Origin: Varibaculum vaginae
GTDB taxonomy: Bacteria > Actinomycetota > Actinomycetes > Actinomycetales > Actinomycetaceae
Length of the DNA: 64,000 nt
Direction of reading: 5' to 3'
Assembly: GCF_900604285.1 (NCBI RefSeq)
Contig: NZ_UWNY01000001.1
Span: 310,001 to 374,000 of the forward strand
The notes under the pieces are model-generated. The model had not been told where the DNA came from. It saw nothing but the letters and a program-made list of their open reading frames with translations, and ran no database searches. This document shows, piece by piece, positions 27,901 to 36,988 of this stretch. The stretch's first letter is position 1. Every line of letters starts with the position of its first letter. Both the position numbers and the translations under genes were made by a program.

Positions 27901-29123
27901 AATACTAGGCGTTGGGTAAGATCGCAAAATCCTAGGAAGGGAATACCCAAGGCCATCACCGCCAACACCTGTGCAAAGTTACGAACTGAAGCGCTGGGGG
28001 TAGTAGGCATAATAAATTGCATAATTGGTAGCGCTAACACCAGCATTAACGCCGCACAAAGAACGGTTATGAGGCTAACCCCCTGCTGGGTAATCAAGAA
28101 TTGGTTACGCAAGCGCCCAATTTGTCCGACCGCCACCATGGCGCTCATAGAGGTAAATAGAGCGGTGATTACCGAGATAACAATAATGGATTGGGGAATC
28201 ATGAACACTGTGTAGGCAGTGCTGTAAGCGGTGGTGGTAGCAATAGTAACCCCATGCCGTGCCGCATAACCATTGGCAGCCGCCGCGATGTTTGAGATTG
28301 CTAGGAAACCTACCTGGTTTACACACAAAGTGAAAAATGCCCACATTGCGGTGCGGGACACTTCCCCTAAACCGTAACCACGAATTCCCCAGACCAGACG
28401 CATTTTAAAACCGGTACGACGTAGGGGAATCAACAAGATTAGGGCTTGCACGATGATTCCCAGGGTGGAAATTCCCGCCAGTAGCATGATTGGTTCCCCG
28501 GTCCAGACGCTGGGATCGCCCGCCCAATCCGTTTCAGTTCCGAGCACTCGCCAAAAAACAATGATTCCCGAAATGCCCACTACGTTATTTACCACTGGCG
28601 CCCACATATAAGGGCCGAAGGAACCTTTAGCGTTTAGGAACTGTCCCCACAGGGAATATAGCCCATAGAAAAATATCTGCGGCAGCGACCAGTAAGAAAA
28701 GGTAATCGCTAGCTGTTTCCAACCGGGATCGAGTTTCGCGGCAAACAGAGTGATAAAAACGGGAGCTAGAGCCACGCAAATGAGAGTTAAGACTAGTAAT
28801 GCGGTGGTGAACAGGGTTAGCAGTCGGTTAATGAACTCGTCAGAGTTTTTTCGTTGCAGGGCGCGCACAATCTGGGGCACCAGCACTGCTGAAAGAATCG
28901 AAGAAGCAAGGAGGTTAAAAATAATATTTGGTAGGTTGTTGGCGGCTTGAAAAGCATCATTAGCTCCGATTGAACCAATCAAAGCAATTAGCAACGCTGC
29001 TCGCGCGAAGCCAAGGATGCGCGACACCATTGTGCCCGCCACCATAATTCCCGAGGCACGGGCAACATTAATTTTTTTGATGCCCTTGATCTCCGGGGTG
29101 GTCTTTTCGTCCTCGTTGCTCAC
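24975..29123 (-). CDS. murJ: MurJ lipid II flippase fused to a pseudokinase and an extracellular discoidin-like domain
   Basis: Residues 1 to about 565 are the MurJ/MviN core with about 14 membrane helices (ASGIMVAGTMVSRILGFARA and AFQAANNLPNIIFNLLASSI at the start), which moves lipid II across the membrane for wall synthesis. A linker leads to a kinase-like domain (about 660-880) where the catalytic loop reads HGAISPAHVLV instead of HRDxKPxN, so it should be inactive. A disordered region (about 890-1165) follows, then one helix (about 1190-1215) and an outer domain like F5/8C lectins (DGNEETYW, then GFGVVVTF). This matches mycobacterial MviN, where the pseudokinase, when phosphorylated, binds a forkhead protein and regulates MurJ. 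Confidence 0.92.
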   Translation of the reverse strand: MSNEDEKTTPEIKGIKKINVARASGIMVAGTMVSRILGFARAALLIALIGSIGANDAFQAANNLPNIIFNLLASSILSAVLVPQIVRALQRKNSDEFINRLLTLFTTALLVLTLICVALAPVFITLFAAKLDPGWKQLAITFSYWSLPQIFFYGLYSLWGQFLNAKGSFGPYMWAPVVNNVVGISGIIVFWRVLGTETDWAGDPSVWTGEPIMLLAGISTLGIIVQALILLIPLRRTGFKMRLVWGIRGYGLGEVSRTAMWAFFTLCVNQVGFLAISNIAAAANGYAARHGVTIATTTAYSTAYTVFMIPQSIIVISVITALFTSMSAMVAVGQIGRLRNQFLITQQGVSLITVLCAALMLVLALPIMQFIMPTTPSASVRNFAQVLAVMALGIPFLGFCDLTQRLVLAFADARSLFFVQIPMTICTLIFCGITVLFLPAKYWVMGAAAGEQLSYLVGAGLTLWHLHNKHLPLKFTSQLWRSLWTILLSSLGAGCAGWLLLHYWGPFAGGDEDPSLIHMTGAFARLIVVTALMTIIYLGLLLVWRSPALAILAVPTWKKIRPGKALPRLLTYEKEILATPDNQTVDDEVAAGGLKSGKDIPYPVHAEDENSVETVPPKADEESLSPYAGELSKEDEDQVASQHPESQVVTASYNADGYVNLQPGTTLSFPNQDSFQALTLGQRLAGDFLPEKDAWTVTAENGENAELLVFQGQREKTREYYQRLRQLNAIGLQEFIWSCVNPVEAVLLRATPAHPLSEIVSSGMPPQVIHSLISQVSAALAQVHEVDLAHGAISPAHVLVSPMGKVIIRLDVADQNAPAQLQRAQIKDGQNVLELLYFLCTGKSDQFARAKTDEKLLPPSSFHHGIDIDLDAVALAGAAMPSPRLCQAIAQQLGTADLLVVQKWLSEKSSMAETSESLDSKSVTDSKETSSAFSRAQKPTSDENSDGIDKPFDNNSDHRPNSDKDDSESRKESGNESKETIGASDIEDEVQEKSKLAAKRLAMAVSPSQRPIKPVLPPGAKIPGHNDLPYEEAARTQAIPLAEMQKMNLDPQEEKAGSDAWVPQAVSAEQARAGRVTAPNFLNRLATNSASSAGQIPTVPDWASGAKPLDKLTDTKVKTAPDSWSTKKKFSKNPEKAAKQKAKLAQKISKDAERAAKRRQREQLRDQRRKQKMTELSPRDLEPVNATRLVIRSSFAGMGILLLVSVLVLILWPNHTPPVAKPAPSQTQTIEKSPQPEDTYPPAEIAGVASIDAEGNDTEHPELADKMIDGNEETYWLSRYFADPKLGDRNGFGVVVTFKAQTKISQIKLKTNASGGKIEVRSLPKSGLPRDGKILATGSFADTVTIKLKPRANAHALILWFPELPVDKVGNNRANISEISVS

Positions 29124-29139
29124 TTCCTCCTCCTTTACC

Positions 29140-31311
29140 CTATTGTCGTTTCATCCGGGTGCCGCGGCGGAAATTAATAACCAGACCAACTAGGAAAATC
29201 GCCGCGGTGGTGATAGTAAAACCTAGGAAAATGCTATCCTCCCATCCACTGCGAATTCGCAGGTTAATCCGTTGTTGATTGCTAAGGACTAGATTACCTT
29301 GTTGTGACAAAATCGCCACGTAAGCGCGCACGTTTCCATTTCTGACTGCAGTAACCGGAATTTTCACAGTTTTTGACCCTTTAGGGGGAAGATTTACCGC
29401 TACCGCAGATTTTGCTCGCAGGCGGGAATCGGTAGGACGCAGTTGTAAACGTACGTTTACCTCCAAAGGAAGCCGATTTATTACCTTTATCGGTATTTGG
29501 GAATTGGTGGCGATGAGATTGATTCGGGAGGAGGACTGGATTTGTACCGCTCGAGAAATAATTTTTAGCTGTTTCCTGGCATTGGTGATTGCCTGATTTC
29601 GCTCTGGCGTGGTCATAACTCTAGAAGTTGCTAACAGTAATTGCTGGTTAAGTGGGATAGTTATTCTTTGTGGTGACTGAGCTATCTGATCCAGTGAGAG
29701 AATAATCTGTTGGCGTGCTTGGTTGAGCTCAGTAGTGCTCGCTTGTGTAGAGCTGCCAGCAACTCCCAAAGAATCTGGCAGTGAAGGTGTTAACCGCGCC
29801 CTTAGTTGGCTGTTAGTGAGCGCTACAGGGGTGGGATCGGCTGTCAGTGCTTTAGCTAGGGGTAAGGGATTTACCCAAGGATCAGATAAGACCTTTGCTA
29901 AACGTTTCTGGGTAGCAGTATTTGCGGCAGTTCCATTAGGTAAAATCGCGTTTATTAGCCTTGGCTGGGCGGGACGCTCGCTGGTTATGGCAGCCAGCAG
30001 CGCCCGTGCCAACTGGGTGTTAGTGAAAGCCTCTTGGGGGGAATTATCTGCTAGCAGTCCCGACAAATCCCCGTAATCCGCCAGTAGAACGCGGTTTTTT
30101 GCTCCCAGCTGTAACCTGACGAGCAGGTCAGGTTGGTAGTTGTAGCTATTAGTTAAGACCAGGCGGTCTGATCCAGTGAAAAATACGCAACCAGCGGTCA
30201 GCTGTGGGGATTTACCCTCACAGAGAGAATCAGTGCGTTTTACCCAACGCGGATCCGCTAAAAATATACTGCTAGGAGACAGTTTTAGATGTTTTCCAAT
30301 AAGTGCTCCTACTCGGCGGTTCCATTTTGCTGCTCTAGCGAGTCCTTCCTCATCAAGTTGCACTAAATCGGGTGCCCCCCATAAATCAAGGGAAAGGCTA
30401 GCCCCTTTGCTTTGTGCAGTTTTCAGGGCGGTTAGCATCGCGGGATCCAGGGTTATAGGCGCAGGTCTCTCTGCTAAAGGAGCAAATCTACCGGTCAATA
30501 AAGGGGAGTCAGAATGAATCAGCGCTGGATCTACCACCCAGGTAATTCCAGTAGTAGACACCTCATTGAGGATTTTTAGATTATCTTTAGCGCTCTGCAA
30601 AGATTTAAGGGAAGGAATACTTCTCGGATCAGCAGCAGCTGCATTCCGACCGGCTCCTCCTTTTGCCAGCCATTTTGCCATTTCCGAGGAGGAGGCAGAG
30701 ATAGGAGCAATTATCGATAAGTTAGTTTTTACCTCTTGTTTTGTTGCTGGTGCATACAACAGTAGCGATTTTCCGGAGATGGAATCAATATATTTCACCT
30801 TATTTGCACTGGCTAATGCCTGAATTCCTAGGGTACCCAGGTTGGTGGGAGTTGGTTCCGGCAAGGCAGAAACAGGGATTTCAATTTGGAAAGAGCTGAC
30901 ACTACCTGCCTTGATGGTACCGATATTTGTCCTGGCTGCAACATAGAATTGTCCCATACCCACATTTGAATCCCCTTTAGTCCAATTACGGATATTAGTG
31001 GCATTGGTTGCTAGGAGCGAACCCACTAAAACCTGGACATTCACGTCCTCGATAGCGGATTTAAAACTATTGCTAACGTGCCCTGTCACCGTAATTCTTT
31101 CATCTGCGGCAGCTACGTCCTCTTGGATCGCAAGCGTATCAGGGCTGATATTAGAGATCGAGGTGGTTAATTTTTCTTCCCCACCATTCTCGGTGGCATT
31201 AGCCACTGGTAGACGAGCGGATAGAGCAGATAGGAATAATAGGCATATACAGAGGAAAGCAGCCGCTAAATTTCTTGCTTCAGGGCGTGAGGAAGCCAAG
31301 CTAATCCTCAA
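29140..31311 (-). CDS. DUF6049 family secreted/membrane protein
   Basis: Large exported protein that sits next to murJ in most Actinobacteria; function unknown, probably envelope-related. A signal peptide (about residues 1-40, AAAFLCICLLFLSALSARLP) is followed by a long extracytoplasmic region with beta-sandwich-like segments near both ends (ERITVTGHVSNSF) and a central alpha/beta part. It ends in one membrane helix (about 695-715) and a basic tail RRGTRMKRQ. Length 723. It starts at TTG, overlapping the nudix stop by 11 nt, so translation is coupled. It ends 17 bp before murJ. Confidence 0.8.
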   Translation of the reverse strand: MRISLASSRPEARNLAAAFLCICLLFLSALSARLPVANATENGGEEKLTTSISNISPDTLAIQEDVAAADERITVTGHVSNSFKSAIEDVNVQVLVGSLLATNATNIRNWTKGDSNVGMGQFYVAARTNIGTIKAGSVSSFQIEIPVSALPEPTPTNLGTLGIQALASANKVKYIDSISGKSLLLYAPATKQEVKTNLSIIAPISASSSEMAKWLAKGGAGRNAAAADPRSIPSLKSLQSAKDNLKILNEVSTTGITWVVDPALIHSDSPLLTGRFAPLAERPAPITLDPAMLTALKTAQSKGASLSLDLWGAPDLVQLDEEGLARAAKWNRRVGALIGKHLKLSPSSIFLADPRWVKRTDSLCEGKSPQLTAGCVFFTGSDRLVLTNSYNYQPDLLVRLQLGAKNRVLLADYGDLSGLLADNSPQEAFTNTQLARALLAAITSERPAQPRLINAILPNGTAANTATQKRLAKVLSDPWVNPLPLAKALTADPTPVALTNSQLRARLTPSLPDSLGVAGSSTQASTTELNQARQQIILSLDQIAQSPQRITIPLNQQLLLATSRVMTTPERNQAITNARKQLKIISRAVQIQSSSRINLIATNSQIPIKVINRLPLEVNVRLQLRPTDSRLRAKSAVAVNLPPKGSKTVKIPVTAVRNGNVRAYVAILSQQGNLVLSNQQRINLRIRSGWEDSIFLGFTITTAAIFLVGLVINFRRGTRMKRQ

Positions 31312-31804
31312 TTTCCAATAGCTCGAGGGCAGTGGCCACTACTTTACGTTCATTGGGGTAAACCAGCACTTTGGAAACCATTTCCAGGGGTACCCAAGCA
31401 GCGGCTTCGGCTTCTTGATCGGGATCGTTATCGACAGTGATAGTTCCGCCTGTGGCCTCTAACAGGTAGTGATGTACTACTTTATGAATACGTCGACCTG
31501 CCCCTGCGAACCAGTAATCAATAGAAATTAGGGGAGCAACTATTTTTCCTTTGATTCCGGTTTCTTCGAAAATTTCTCGTCGAGCCGCCTGCTGTGCAGT
31601 TTCGCCCTTCTCCAAGTGGCCTTTAGGTAAGCACCACTCAATTTCTCCATTACGATTTCGACGTGCAATTAGTGCTACGAAAGCTTGGCGGTTTTCGACC
31701 TTTAATACCAATCCGCCGGCAGAAGTTTCGTCGACAATTGGTAAAGAACCGGGCCGGCGCGAACCAGCGCGGCGGCGGCGACGATACGAATTGCGAACGG
31801 ACAT
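31301..31804 (-). CDS. NUDIX hydrolase
   Basis: Pyrophosphohydrolase of the Nudix superfamily; in this conserved neighbourhood mycobacteria call it MutT4, but the substrate cannot be read from the sequence. The Nudix box is complete: GHLEKGETAQQAARREIFEETGI (GX5EX7REUXEEXGU). The N-terminal 20 residues are very basic (RRRRRAGSRRPG). Length 167. It is divergent from the cca gene (85-bp gap) and coupled to the DUF6049 gene by an 11-nt overlap. Confidence 0.93.
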   Translation of the reverse strand: MSVRNSYRRRRRAGSRRPGSLPIVDETSAGGLVLKVENRQAFVALIARRNRNGEIEWCLPKGHLEKGETAQQAARREIFEETGIKGKIVAPLISIDYWFAGAGRRIHKVVHHYLLEATGGTITVDNDPDQEAEAAAWVPLEMVSKVLVYPNERKVVATALELLEIED

Positions 31805-31889
31805 ATCTTTAATGCTACCTTGCGCCCTTATTAGGGGCTAACAGGTTGCCACTTGGAAGAGTGGTCCAGTTTCTGGCAATCTGGAAACA

Positions 31890-33389
31890 ATGAAGAAAAA
31901 TCTGAAGTTAGCTACTGATTTGACCGGTTTGTCAGCAAGCCAGGTACAACTGCCAGAAAATGCAGCGGTTGCCCTAAATAATATGCTGAGTGCCCTCGCA
32001 CATTTACCAGTGCAGATCCGCGAACTTGCTGACTTATTTTCCGTTGAAGGTGAGGAGCTTGCCCTGGTAGGCGGGCCAGTACGTGATGCCATGTGTGGAC
32101 GAGAGCCCCACGATTGGGATTTAGCAACTTCAGCGCGCCCAGATAAAACCGAACAGATTCTGAAAAACTGGGCGGGTAACGTGTGGACAATGGGTAAAGA
32201 ATTTGGGACCATCGGCGCCCATAAAGCGGGTTTAACCGTAGAAGTAACCACCTATCGCAGCGATAAATATCAAAAGGACAGCCGCAAACCGGCAGTTCAG
32301 TTTGGGGATACTTTAGAGGGAGACCTGACGCGTCGGGATTTTACGGTTAACGCGATGGCGTTGCGTTTGCCGGACTTAACCCTAGTGGATCCCCATCAGG
32401 GGATAGCTGATCTAGTCAGTGGGCAGCTGCGTACCCCGGTTTCCCCGGAGCAATCTTTCGATGATGACCCGCTGCGAATGATGCGAGCTGCTCGCTTTGC
32501 TTCCCAACTGGACTTAGATGTGACCATGCCGGTGATGGCAGCTATGGAAAATATGGCGAGCCGGATCGAGATTGTTTCCCCCGAGCGCGTACGCTCCGAA
32601 CTGGAAGCCTTGATGGTAGGGAAAAATCCGCGCAAGGGTCTAGAGCTAATGGTTTATACCGGGCTGGCGGCAATGGTGCTACCGGAAGTGGCGAATCTGC
32701 GCGCCACTGTAGATGAACATGGCCGTCACAAGGATGTTTACGAACACACCTTAACCGTTGTCGACCAGGCAATTGCCTTAGAAACCGGTCCCGAGGGAGA
32801 GGTACCGGGACCCGATTTTATTTTGCGGTTCGCCGCCCTCATGCATGATGTGGGCAAACCCGCCACCCGACGGTTTGAAAGTAATGGCACAGTTTCTTTT
32901 CATCACCATGAAATCGTGGGAGCTAAACTTACCCGGAAACGGATGCGTGCCCTCCATTTCGATAAACAAACCATTAAAGACGTAACTTTGCTGGTTTCCC
33001 TACACCTGCGCTTTCATGGCTACGGGGAGCAGGCCTGGAGTGACTCGGCAGTACGGCGCTATGTGGCTGATGCGGGAGATATGCTGACTCGTCTGCATCG
33101 CCTAACCCGCGCCGATTGCACTACTCGGAATCGGCGCCGTGCCGCCCGCCTGGAACACGCTTATGATGACCTCGAAGAACGAATCTCTCAGCTGGCAGAA
33201 AAAGAGGAATTATCCCGGATTCGTCCCGAACTAGATGGGGAAGAAATTATGCAGATACTGCAGTTAAAACCGGGTCCGCAAGTGGGGAAAGCCTATAAAT
33301 ATATGTTGAATCTGCGGCTAGAAGAGGGTGAAATCGGTAAAGCAGCGGCGCGTGAACGGCTACTTGGATGGTGGGAAAGCCAATCCTAG
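31890..33389 (+). CDS. cca: CCA tRNA nucleotidyltransferase with HD domain
   Basis: Adds or repairs the 3' CCA end of tRNA. The nucleotidyltransferase head domain shows VGGPVRDAMCGREPHDWDLAT (GGxVRD and the DxD pair); the tRNA-binding region follows (DDPLRMMRAARFASQL), then an HD phosphohydrolase domain (FAALMHDVGKPATRRF, HHHEIVG). Total 499 residues, as in mycobacterial PcnA. The start has no strong ribosome site; an internal ATG (MLSALAHL, near 31983) is an alternative. It is divergent from nudix-DUF6049-murJ, the conserved actinobacterial layout. Confidence 0.95.
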   Translation: MKKNLKLATDLTGLSASQVQLPENAAVALNNMLSALAHLPVQIRELADLFSVEGEELALVGGPVRDAMCGREPHDWDLATSARPDKTEQILKNWAGNVWTMGKEFGTIGAHKAGLTVEVTTYRSDKYQKDSRKPAVQFGDTLEGDLTRRDFTVNAMALRLPDLTLVDPHQGIADLVSGQLRTPVSPEQSFDDDPLRMMRAARFASQLDLDVTMPVMAAMENMASRIEIVSPERVRSELEALMVGKNPRKGLELMVYTGLAAMVLPEVANLRATVDEHGRHKDVYEHTLTVVDQAIALETGPEGEVPGPDFILRFAALMHDVGKPATRRFESNGTVSFHHHEIVGAKLTRKRMRALHFDKQTIKDVTLLVSLHLRFHGYGEQAWSDSAVRRYVADAGDMLTRLHRLTRADCTTRNRRRAARLEHAYDDLEERISQLAEKEELSRIRPELDGEEIMQILQLKPGPQVGKAYKYMLNLRLEEGEIGKAAARERLLGWWESQS

Positions 33390-33476
33390 TTGTAGCCCCT
33401 TGGTGAAATGGCTTTTAAAACTGGTTTTACTAACAGGGGAGCGCGCTGCTCCTGTCAAGTTCGGTAAGCTAAACAC

Positions 33477-34223
33477 ATGAATGCCGCAGCACCCTACCCG
33501 GGTTTCTTCATCTCCTTCGAAGGAGGGGACTATACCGGGAAATCTACCCAGGTCAAACTATTAATGCAGGCCTTGAGGGCGCGGGGAGCGGCGGCAATTG
33601 CTACTTTTGAACCGGGCGGTACCCCCTTGGGGCAAAGATTGCGCCGGGAAGTCATGCACGGTGAAGACCTCGACCCCTATACCGAGGCGCTACTTTATGC
33701 GGCCGATCGAGCTTGGCATGTGGAAACAGTGATAAAACCACATCTGCTGGCGGGAGAAGTGGTAGTTTCTGACCGATATTTAGATTCTTCTTTGGCCTAT
33801 CAGGGAATAGGACGAGAACTGGGACTAGAAAAAATTGAAAAAATCTCCCTATGGGCTACTGGAAATCTGCTCCCTGACCTAACAATTTTGCTTGATGGAG
33901 ATCCGGAAGTGCTAGTAGCGCGGCGCACTGACAGCCCCGACCGGATGGAGGCTGCTGGATCCGAATTTCATCAGGCAGTGAGGCAAGCTTTTTTGCAGAT
34001 CGCTGAGCGTGATCGGCAGCGGATAAAGGTTATAGATGCTACCTGCGGAGTGGAAGAAATCCACCAGCAGATATTATCACTGGTTACCACAGCTTTTGCG
34101 GCGAGGGCGAAAACGGAGGTAGCACAGCAACAAAAACAGGATTGTACGAAAAAAAACTTCGTCTACCTGGCAGAAGCAGCTGAGAACTTACGTAATCACC
34201 AGACAGGTTTGCGGCAGCTATGA
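33477..34223 (+). CDS. tmk: Thymidylate kinase
   Basis: Phosphorylates dTMP to dTDP. The P-loop (SFEGGDYTGKSTQVKLLMQA), the dTMP-binding EPGGTPLGQRLRREVM and the DRYLDSSLAYQG motif are all present. The LID contains RTDSPDRMEA. The protein (248 residues) carries a C-terminal extension of about 35 residues beyond the usual fold. It overlaps holB by 4 nt (ATGA), the standard tmk-holB pair. Confidence 0.96.
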   Translation: MNAAAPYPGFFISFEGGDYTGKSTQVKLLMQALRARGAAAIATFEPGGTPLGQRLRREVMHGEDLDPYTEALLYAADRAWHVETVIKPHLLAGEVVVSDRYLDSSLAYQGIGRELGLEKIEKISLWATGNLLPDLTILLDGDPEVLVARRTDSPDRMEAAGSEFHQAVRQAFLQIAERDRQRIKVIDATCGVEEIHQQILSLVTTAFAARAKTEVAQQQKQDCTKKNFVYLAEAAENLRNHQTGLRQL

Positions 34224-35404
34224 GTGTTTGGGATCAGATAGTTGGGCAAAAAGCAGCGGTAGCGGTTTTCGAGGCCGCTGCTCGGGCCGCGCGTAGCTTG
34301 CGGGAAGCTGGCAGTGATGATGCTGCTTTAGCTCGACAAATGGCGCATGCCTGGCTGATTACCGGCCCTGCCGGTGCAGGACGATCCGTAGCCGCCCTGG
34401 CTTTTGCGGCGGCCTTGCAATGCGAAGATCCGCAAACCCCGGGGTGCGGTACCTGCCCCGAGTGTAATCGCGTCCTTAAAAACACCCATCCAGACGTTAA
34501 AGTGGTGACCACCGAACGCCTAATTATTAAAATCGATGAAATTGCTTCCCTAGTGACCCTGGCACAGCAGGCACCTGCCGGGGGAAAATGGCGGGTGATT
34601 TTGATGGAGGACGCTGATCGGATGGTGGAGCGTAGCTCGAATCTGCTGTTGAAAGCGATTGAAGAACCGCCCCCACGCACCGTGTGGCTATTGTGTACCA
34701 CCCAACCCGGAGATGTACTGCCTACCATTCGCTCCCGGTGCCGCCACCTCAGCCTGGTCACCCCTAGTGTGGAGGAAGTGGCGCAGTTACTGGTTGAACG
34801 GGAAGGGATTGCTCCTGATACTGCCCGACAGGCAGCGGCGATGTCTCAGTCCCATATCGGGGTGGCTAAATCTTTGGCTAGCGATCCAGCAGAACTGGAG
34901 CGTCGCCGTAAAATTCTACTTTCTGCCACCACTACTTCCAGTGTGGGTGAGGCTGCGCTGCTAGCACAACAATTGGTAGATGCGGCAAAAGCGGATGCGA
35001 GTAAGCGGGCGGAAGAAAAAGACCAGCAGGAACTGACGGAATTACGCCGATCGCTGGGATATGACCAGGAGGGCACGCGCTTACCCCCGACATTAAAAGC
35101 CCAGGAAACTGCGTTAAAAGCAGATCAAAAGCGGCGTGCTACCCGTTACCTGCGTGACAGTCTAGATCGAGTGCTACTGAATCTTTTGGGTTTTTACCGT
35201 GATGTTTATCTGTTGCAATGTGGAGCTCAGGTGTCGGTGATTAATGTTGATTTAGAGGAAACTATCGTTACTCTGGCGAGAGGATCTTCGGCTGCTCGCA
35301 CCTTGGCGCGCCTTGATGCAATTCGGAAGGCTAGGCAGCGTCTGGGGGCAAATGTGACTCCGTTACTTACTATGGAAGCCATGATGATGGATTTAAGGCA
35401 GTAA
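34220..35404 (+). CDS. holB: DNA polymerase III subunit delta'
   Basis: Clamp-loader subunit. The AAA+ N-terminal part has the P-loop-like GPAGAGRSVAALAFAAALQC, in which Arg stands where an active ATPase has Lys; delta' subunits do not hydrolyse ATP, so this is normal. A zinc-binding knot (CGTCPECNRV with the Cys just before it) and EDADRM followed by LLKAIEEPP are family hallmarks. Length 394 is typical of Actinobacteria. Coupled to tmk by a 4-nt overlap and followed after 3 bp by a lipoprotein hydrolase gene. Confidence 0.95.
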   Translation: MSVWDQIVGQKAAVAVFEAAARAARSLREAGSDDAALARQMAHAWLITGPAGAGRSVAALAFAAALQCEDPQTPGCGTCPECNRVLKNTHPDVKVVTTERLIIKIDEIASLVTLAQQAPAGGKWRVILMEDADRMVERSSNLLLKAIEEPPPRTVWLLCTTQPGDVLPTIRSRCRHLSLVTPSVEEVAQLLVEREGIAPDTARQAAAMSQSHIGVAKSLASDPAELERRRKILLSATTTSSVGEAALLAQQLVDAAKADASKRAEEKDQQELTELRRSLGYDQEGTRLPPTLKAQETALKADQKRRATRYLRDSLDRVLLNLLGFYRDVYLLQCGAQVSVINVDLEETIVTLARGSSAARTLARLDAIRKARQRLGANVTPLLTMEAMMMDLRQ

Positions 35405-35407
35405 ACG

Positions 35408-36973
35408 ATGGGCAAACGAAAATTATTCTCACTGGTAGCAACAGTATTTGCGCTTTGCTTGGCCCTCTCGGCGTGTGGGGTGAGGATTAAACCTCACGCC
35501 GCAGTACCCCCTGCTGCTTCCTCGAAAACCAATTCTTTAATTGGAGGAGAAGCTGCCATTCCCGCCGGGCTGGAAAGTTATTATCAGCAAAAAGTTTCTT
35601 GGGCGCCCTGTGCGGAAGATGATCTTAAAGATTATCAATGCGGACAGGTAAAAGTACCTTTGGATTACACCGACCCTACGAAAGAAGATATTGAGTTGGC
35701 GCTGGCGCGTTCTCAGGCCAGCGGAAAAAAATTGGGGAGCCTATTGATTAACCCCGGAGGTCCCGGCGGATCGGGGGTTGACCTGGTAGGAAACTCCGAA
35801 GATATGTTTTCTCCCGAAATATTTTCAGCCTTCGACGTGGTGGGGTTTGATCCGCGGGGGGTTTCTCGCTCTCATCCCATAGAGTGCACCACAGATGCCC
35901 AAAAGGATGAATCTTTGGCCGAAAGCCTCGATCTGGGTACTACCGCTGGTCGGAAACGTTCAATTGCTGATATGAAAAAGTTCGCTCAGCGTTGTCGGGA
36001 AAAAAGCGGTGACTTGGCACGATATTTAGATACGGTTTCAGCGGCACGGGATTTAGATATTTTGCGAGCAGTTCTTGGGGATAAAAAACTATCTTACCTG
36101 GGATATTCCTATGGTTCCTTCCTGGGGATAACCTATGCGCAGCTATTTCCGAAGAATGTGGGTCGCCTGGTGCTGGATGGGATCTTGGACGGGTCGTATT
36201 CTTTTGGGCAGGTATCCTTGGCGCAGGCTAAAGGTTTTGAGGAGGCGTTCGCCAATTTTGCTTCCTGGTGCGCTCGCGAAGCAAAGAATTGCCCCTGGAA
36301 CAATAAAGAAGCCGGGTTAAAACGCTTGAAAGAGTTTTTTAAAGATGCTGATGCCTCCCCGATTCCCACCAAAGATTCTTCCCGTCCGTTAAATGGGGCT
36401 TTAGCTTTTGGGGCGGCGATTGGGATTCTCTATTACGAAAATCTTTACCCCTCGCTGTTGGAGGGATTGCAAGCAGCATTTAAGGGCGATGGCACCCCCC
36501 TGTTGAAGGTATCGGATTTATTTAATGATCGCAGTTCTGACGGAAAATTTAAGGATAATTCGCAGGATGCTTTTATGGCGATTAACGGTGCAGACTATCC
36601 GGTGCAAGGGGATAAAAAAGAGTGGAATCGCCGCGGGAAAAAGATTTTAAGAGACTTTCCGATTATGGGGTCTTCGATGGCGTACGGCGAGTATGCGCTT
36701 CAGGAGTGGCCGTGGCCATCTACCGCAAAACGGGAGAAAGTAAAGATCGAGGGAATCCAACCTATTTTATTAGTTGGAAATACCGGGGATCCGGCTACTC
36801 CCTATGAGATGGCGCAATCCGTGCATAAACAAATCTCTAACTCGCGGCTGCTGACCTGGAAATCCTATTCCCATACCGCTTATGGCCTAGGGTCTCATTG
36901 CGTGCAAAACGCCGTAGATAAATACCTGGTAGGCGGGATTTTGCCGGATAGTGATGTTACCTGTGACGATTAA
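35408..36973 (+). CDS. Alpha/beta-hydrolase lipoprotein (tripeptidyl aminopeptidase-like)
   Basis: Surface-exposed peptidase-like hydrolase of the family of Streptomyces tripeptidyl aminopeptidases. A lipobox (LSACG, Cys23) ends the signal peptide. The nucleophile elbow is GYSYGS with Ser234, preceded by the oxyanion stretch LLINPGGPGGSGVDLV and VGFDPRGVSRS. The C-terminal TAP domain carries the Asp (VGNTGDPATP) and the His (SYSHTAYG). Length 521. It follows holB by 3 bp, a common actinobacterial arrangement. Specificity not predictable beyond peptides or related amides. Confidence 0.9.
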   Translation: MGKRKLFSLVATVFALCLALSACGVRIKPHAAVPPAASSKTNSLIGGEAAIPAGLESYYQQKVSWAPCAEDDLKDYQCGQVKVPLDYTDPTKEDIELALARSQASGKKLGSLLINPGGPGGSGVDLVGNSEDMFSPEIFSAFDVVGFDPRGVSRSHPIECTTDAQKDESLAESLDLGTTAGRKRSIADMKKFAQRCREKSGDLARYLDTVSAARDLDILRAVLGDKKLSYLGYSYGSFLGITYAQLFPKNVGRLVLDGILDGSYSFGQVSLAQAKGFEEAFANFASWCAREAKNCPWNNKEAGLKRLKEFFKDADASPIPTKDSSRPLNGALAFGAAIGILYYENLYPSLLEGLQAAFKGDGTPLLKVSDLFNDRSSDGKFKDNSQDAFMAINGADYPVQGDKKEWNRRGKKILRDFPIMGSSMAYGEYALQEWPWPSTAKREKVKIEGIQPILLVGNTGDPATPYEMAQSVHKQISNSRLLTWKSYSHTAYGLGSHCVQNAVDKYLVGGILPDSDVTCDD

Positions 36974-36988
36974 AGGCGGGAATTTTAA

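Noticed and set aside
34220-35404. Defective ATPase in HolB because the P-loop Lys is Arg
   Set aside because: Delta' subunits normally lack ATPase activity, and the Arg variant is common in Actinobacteria.
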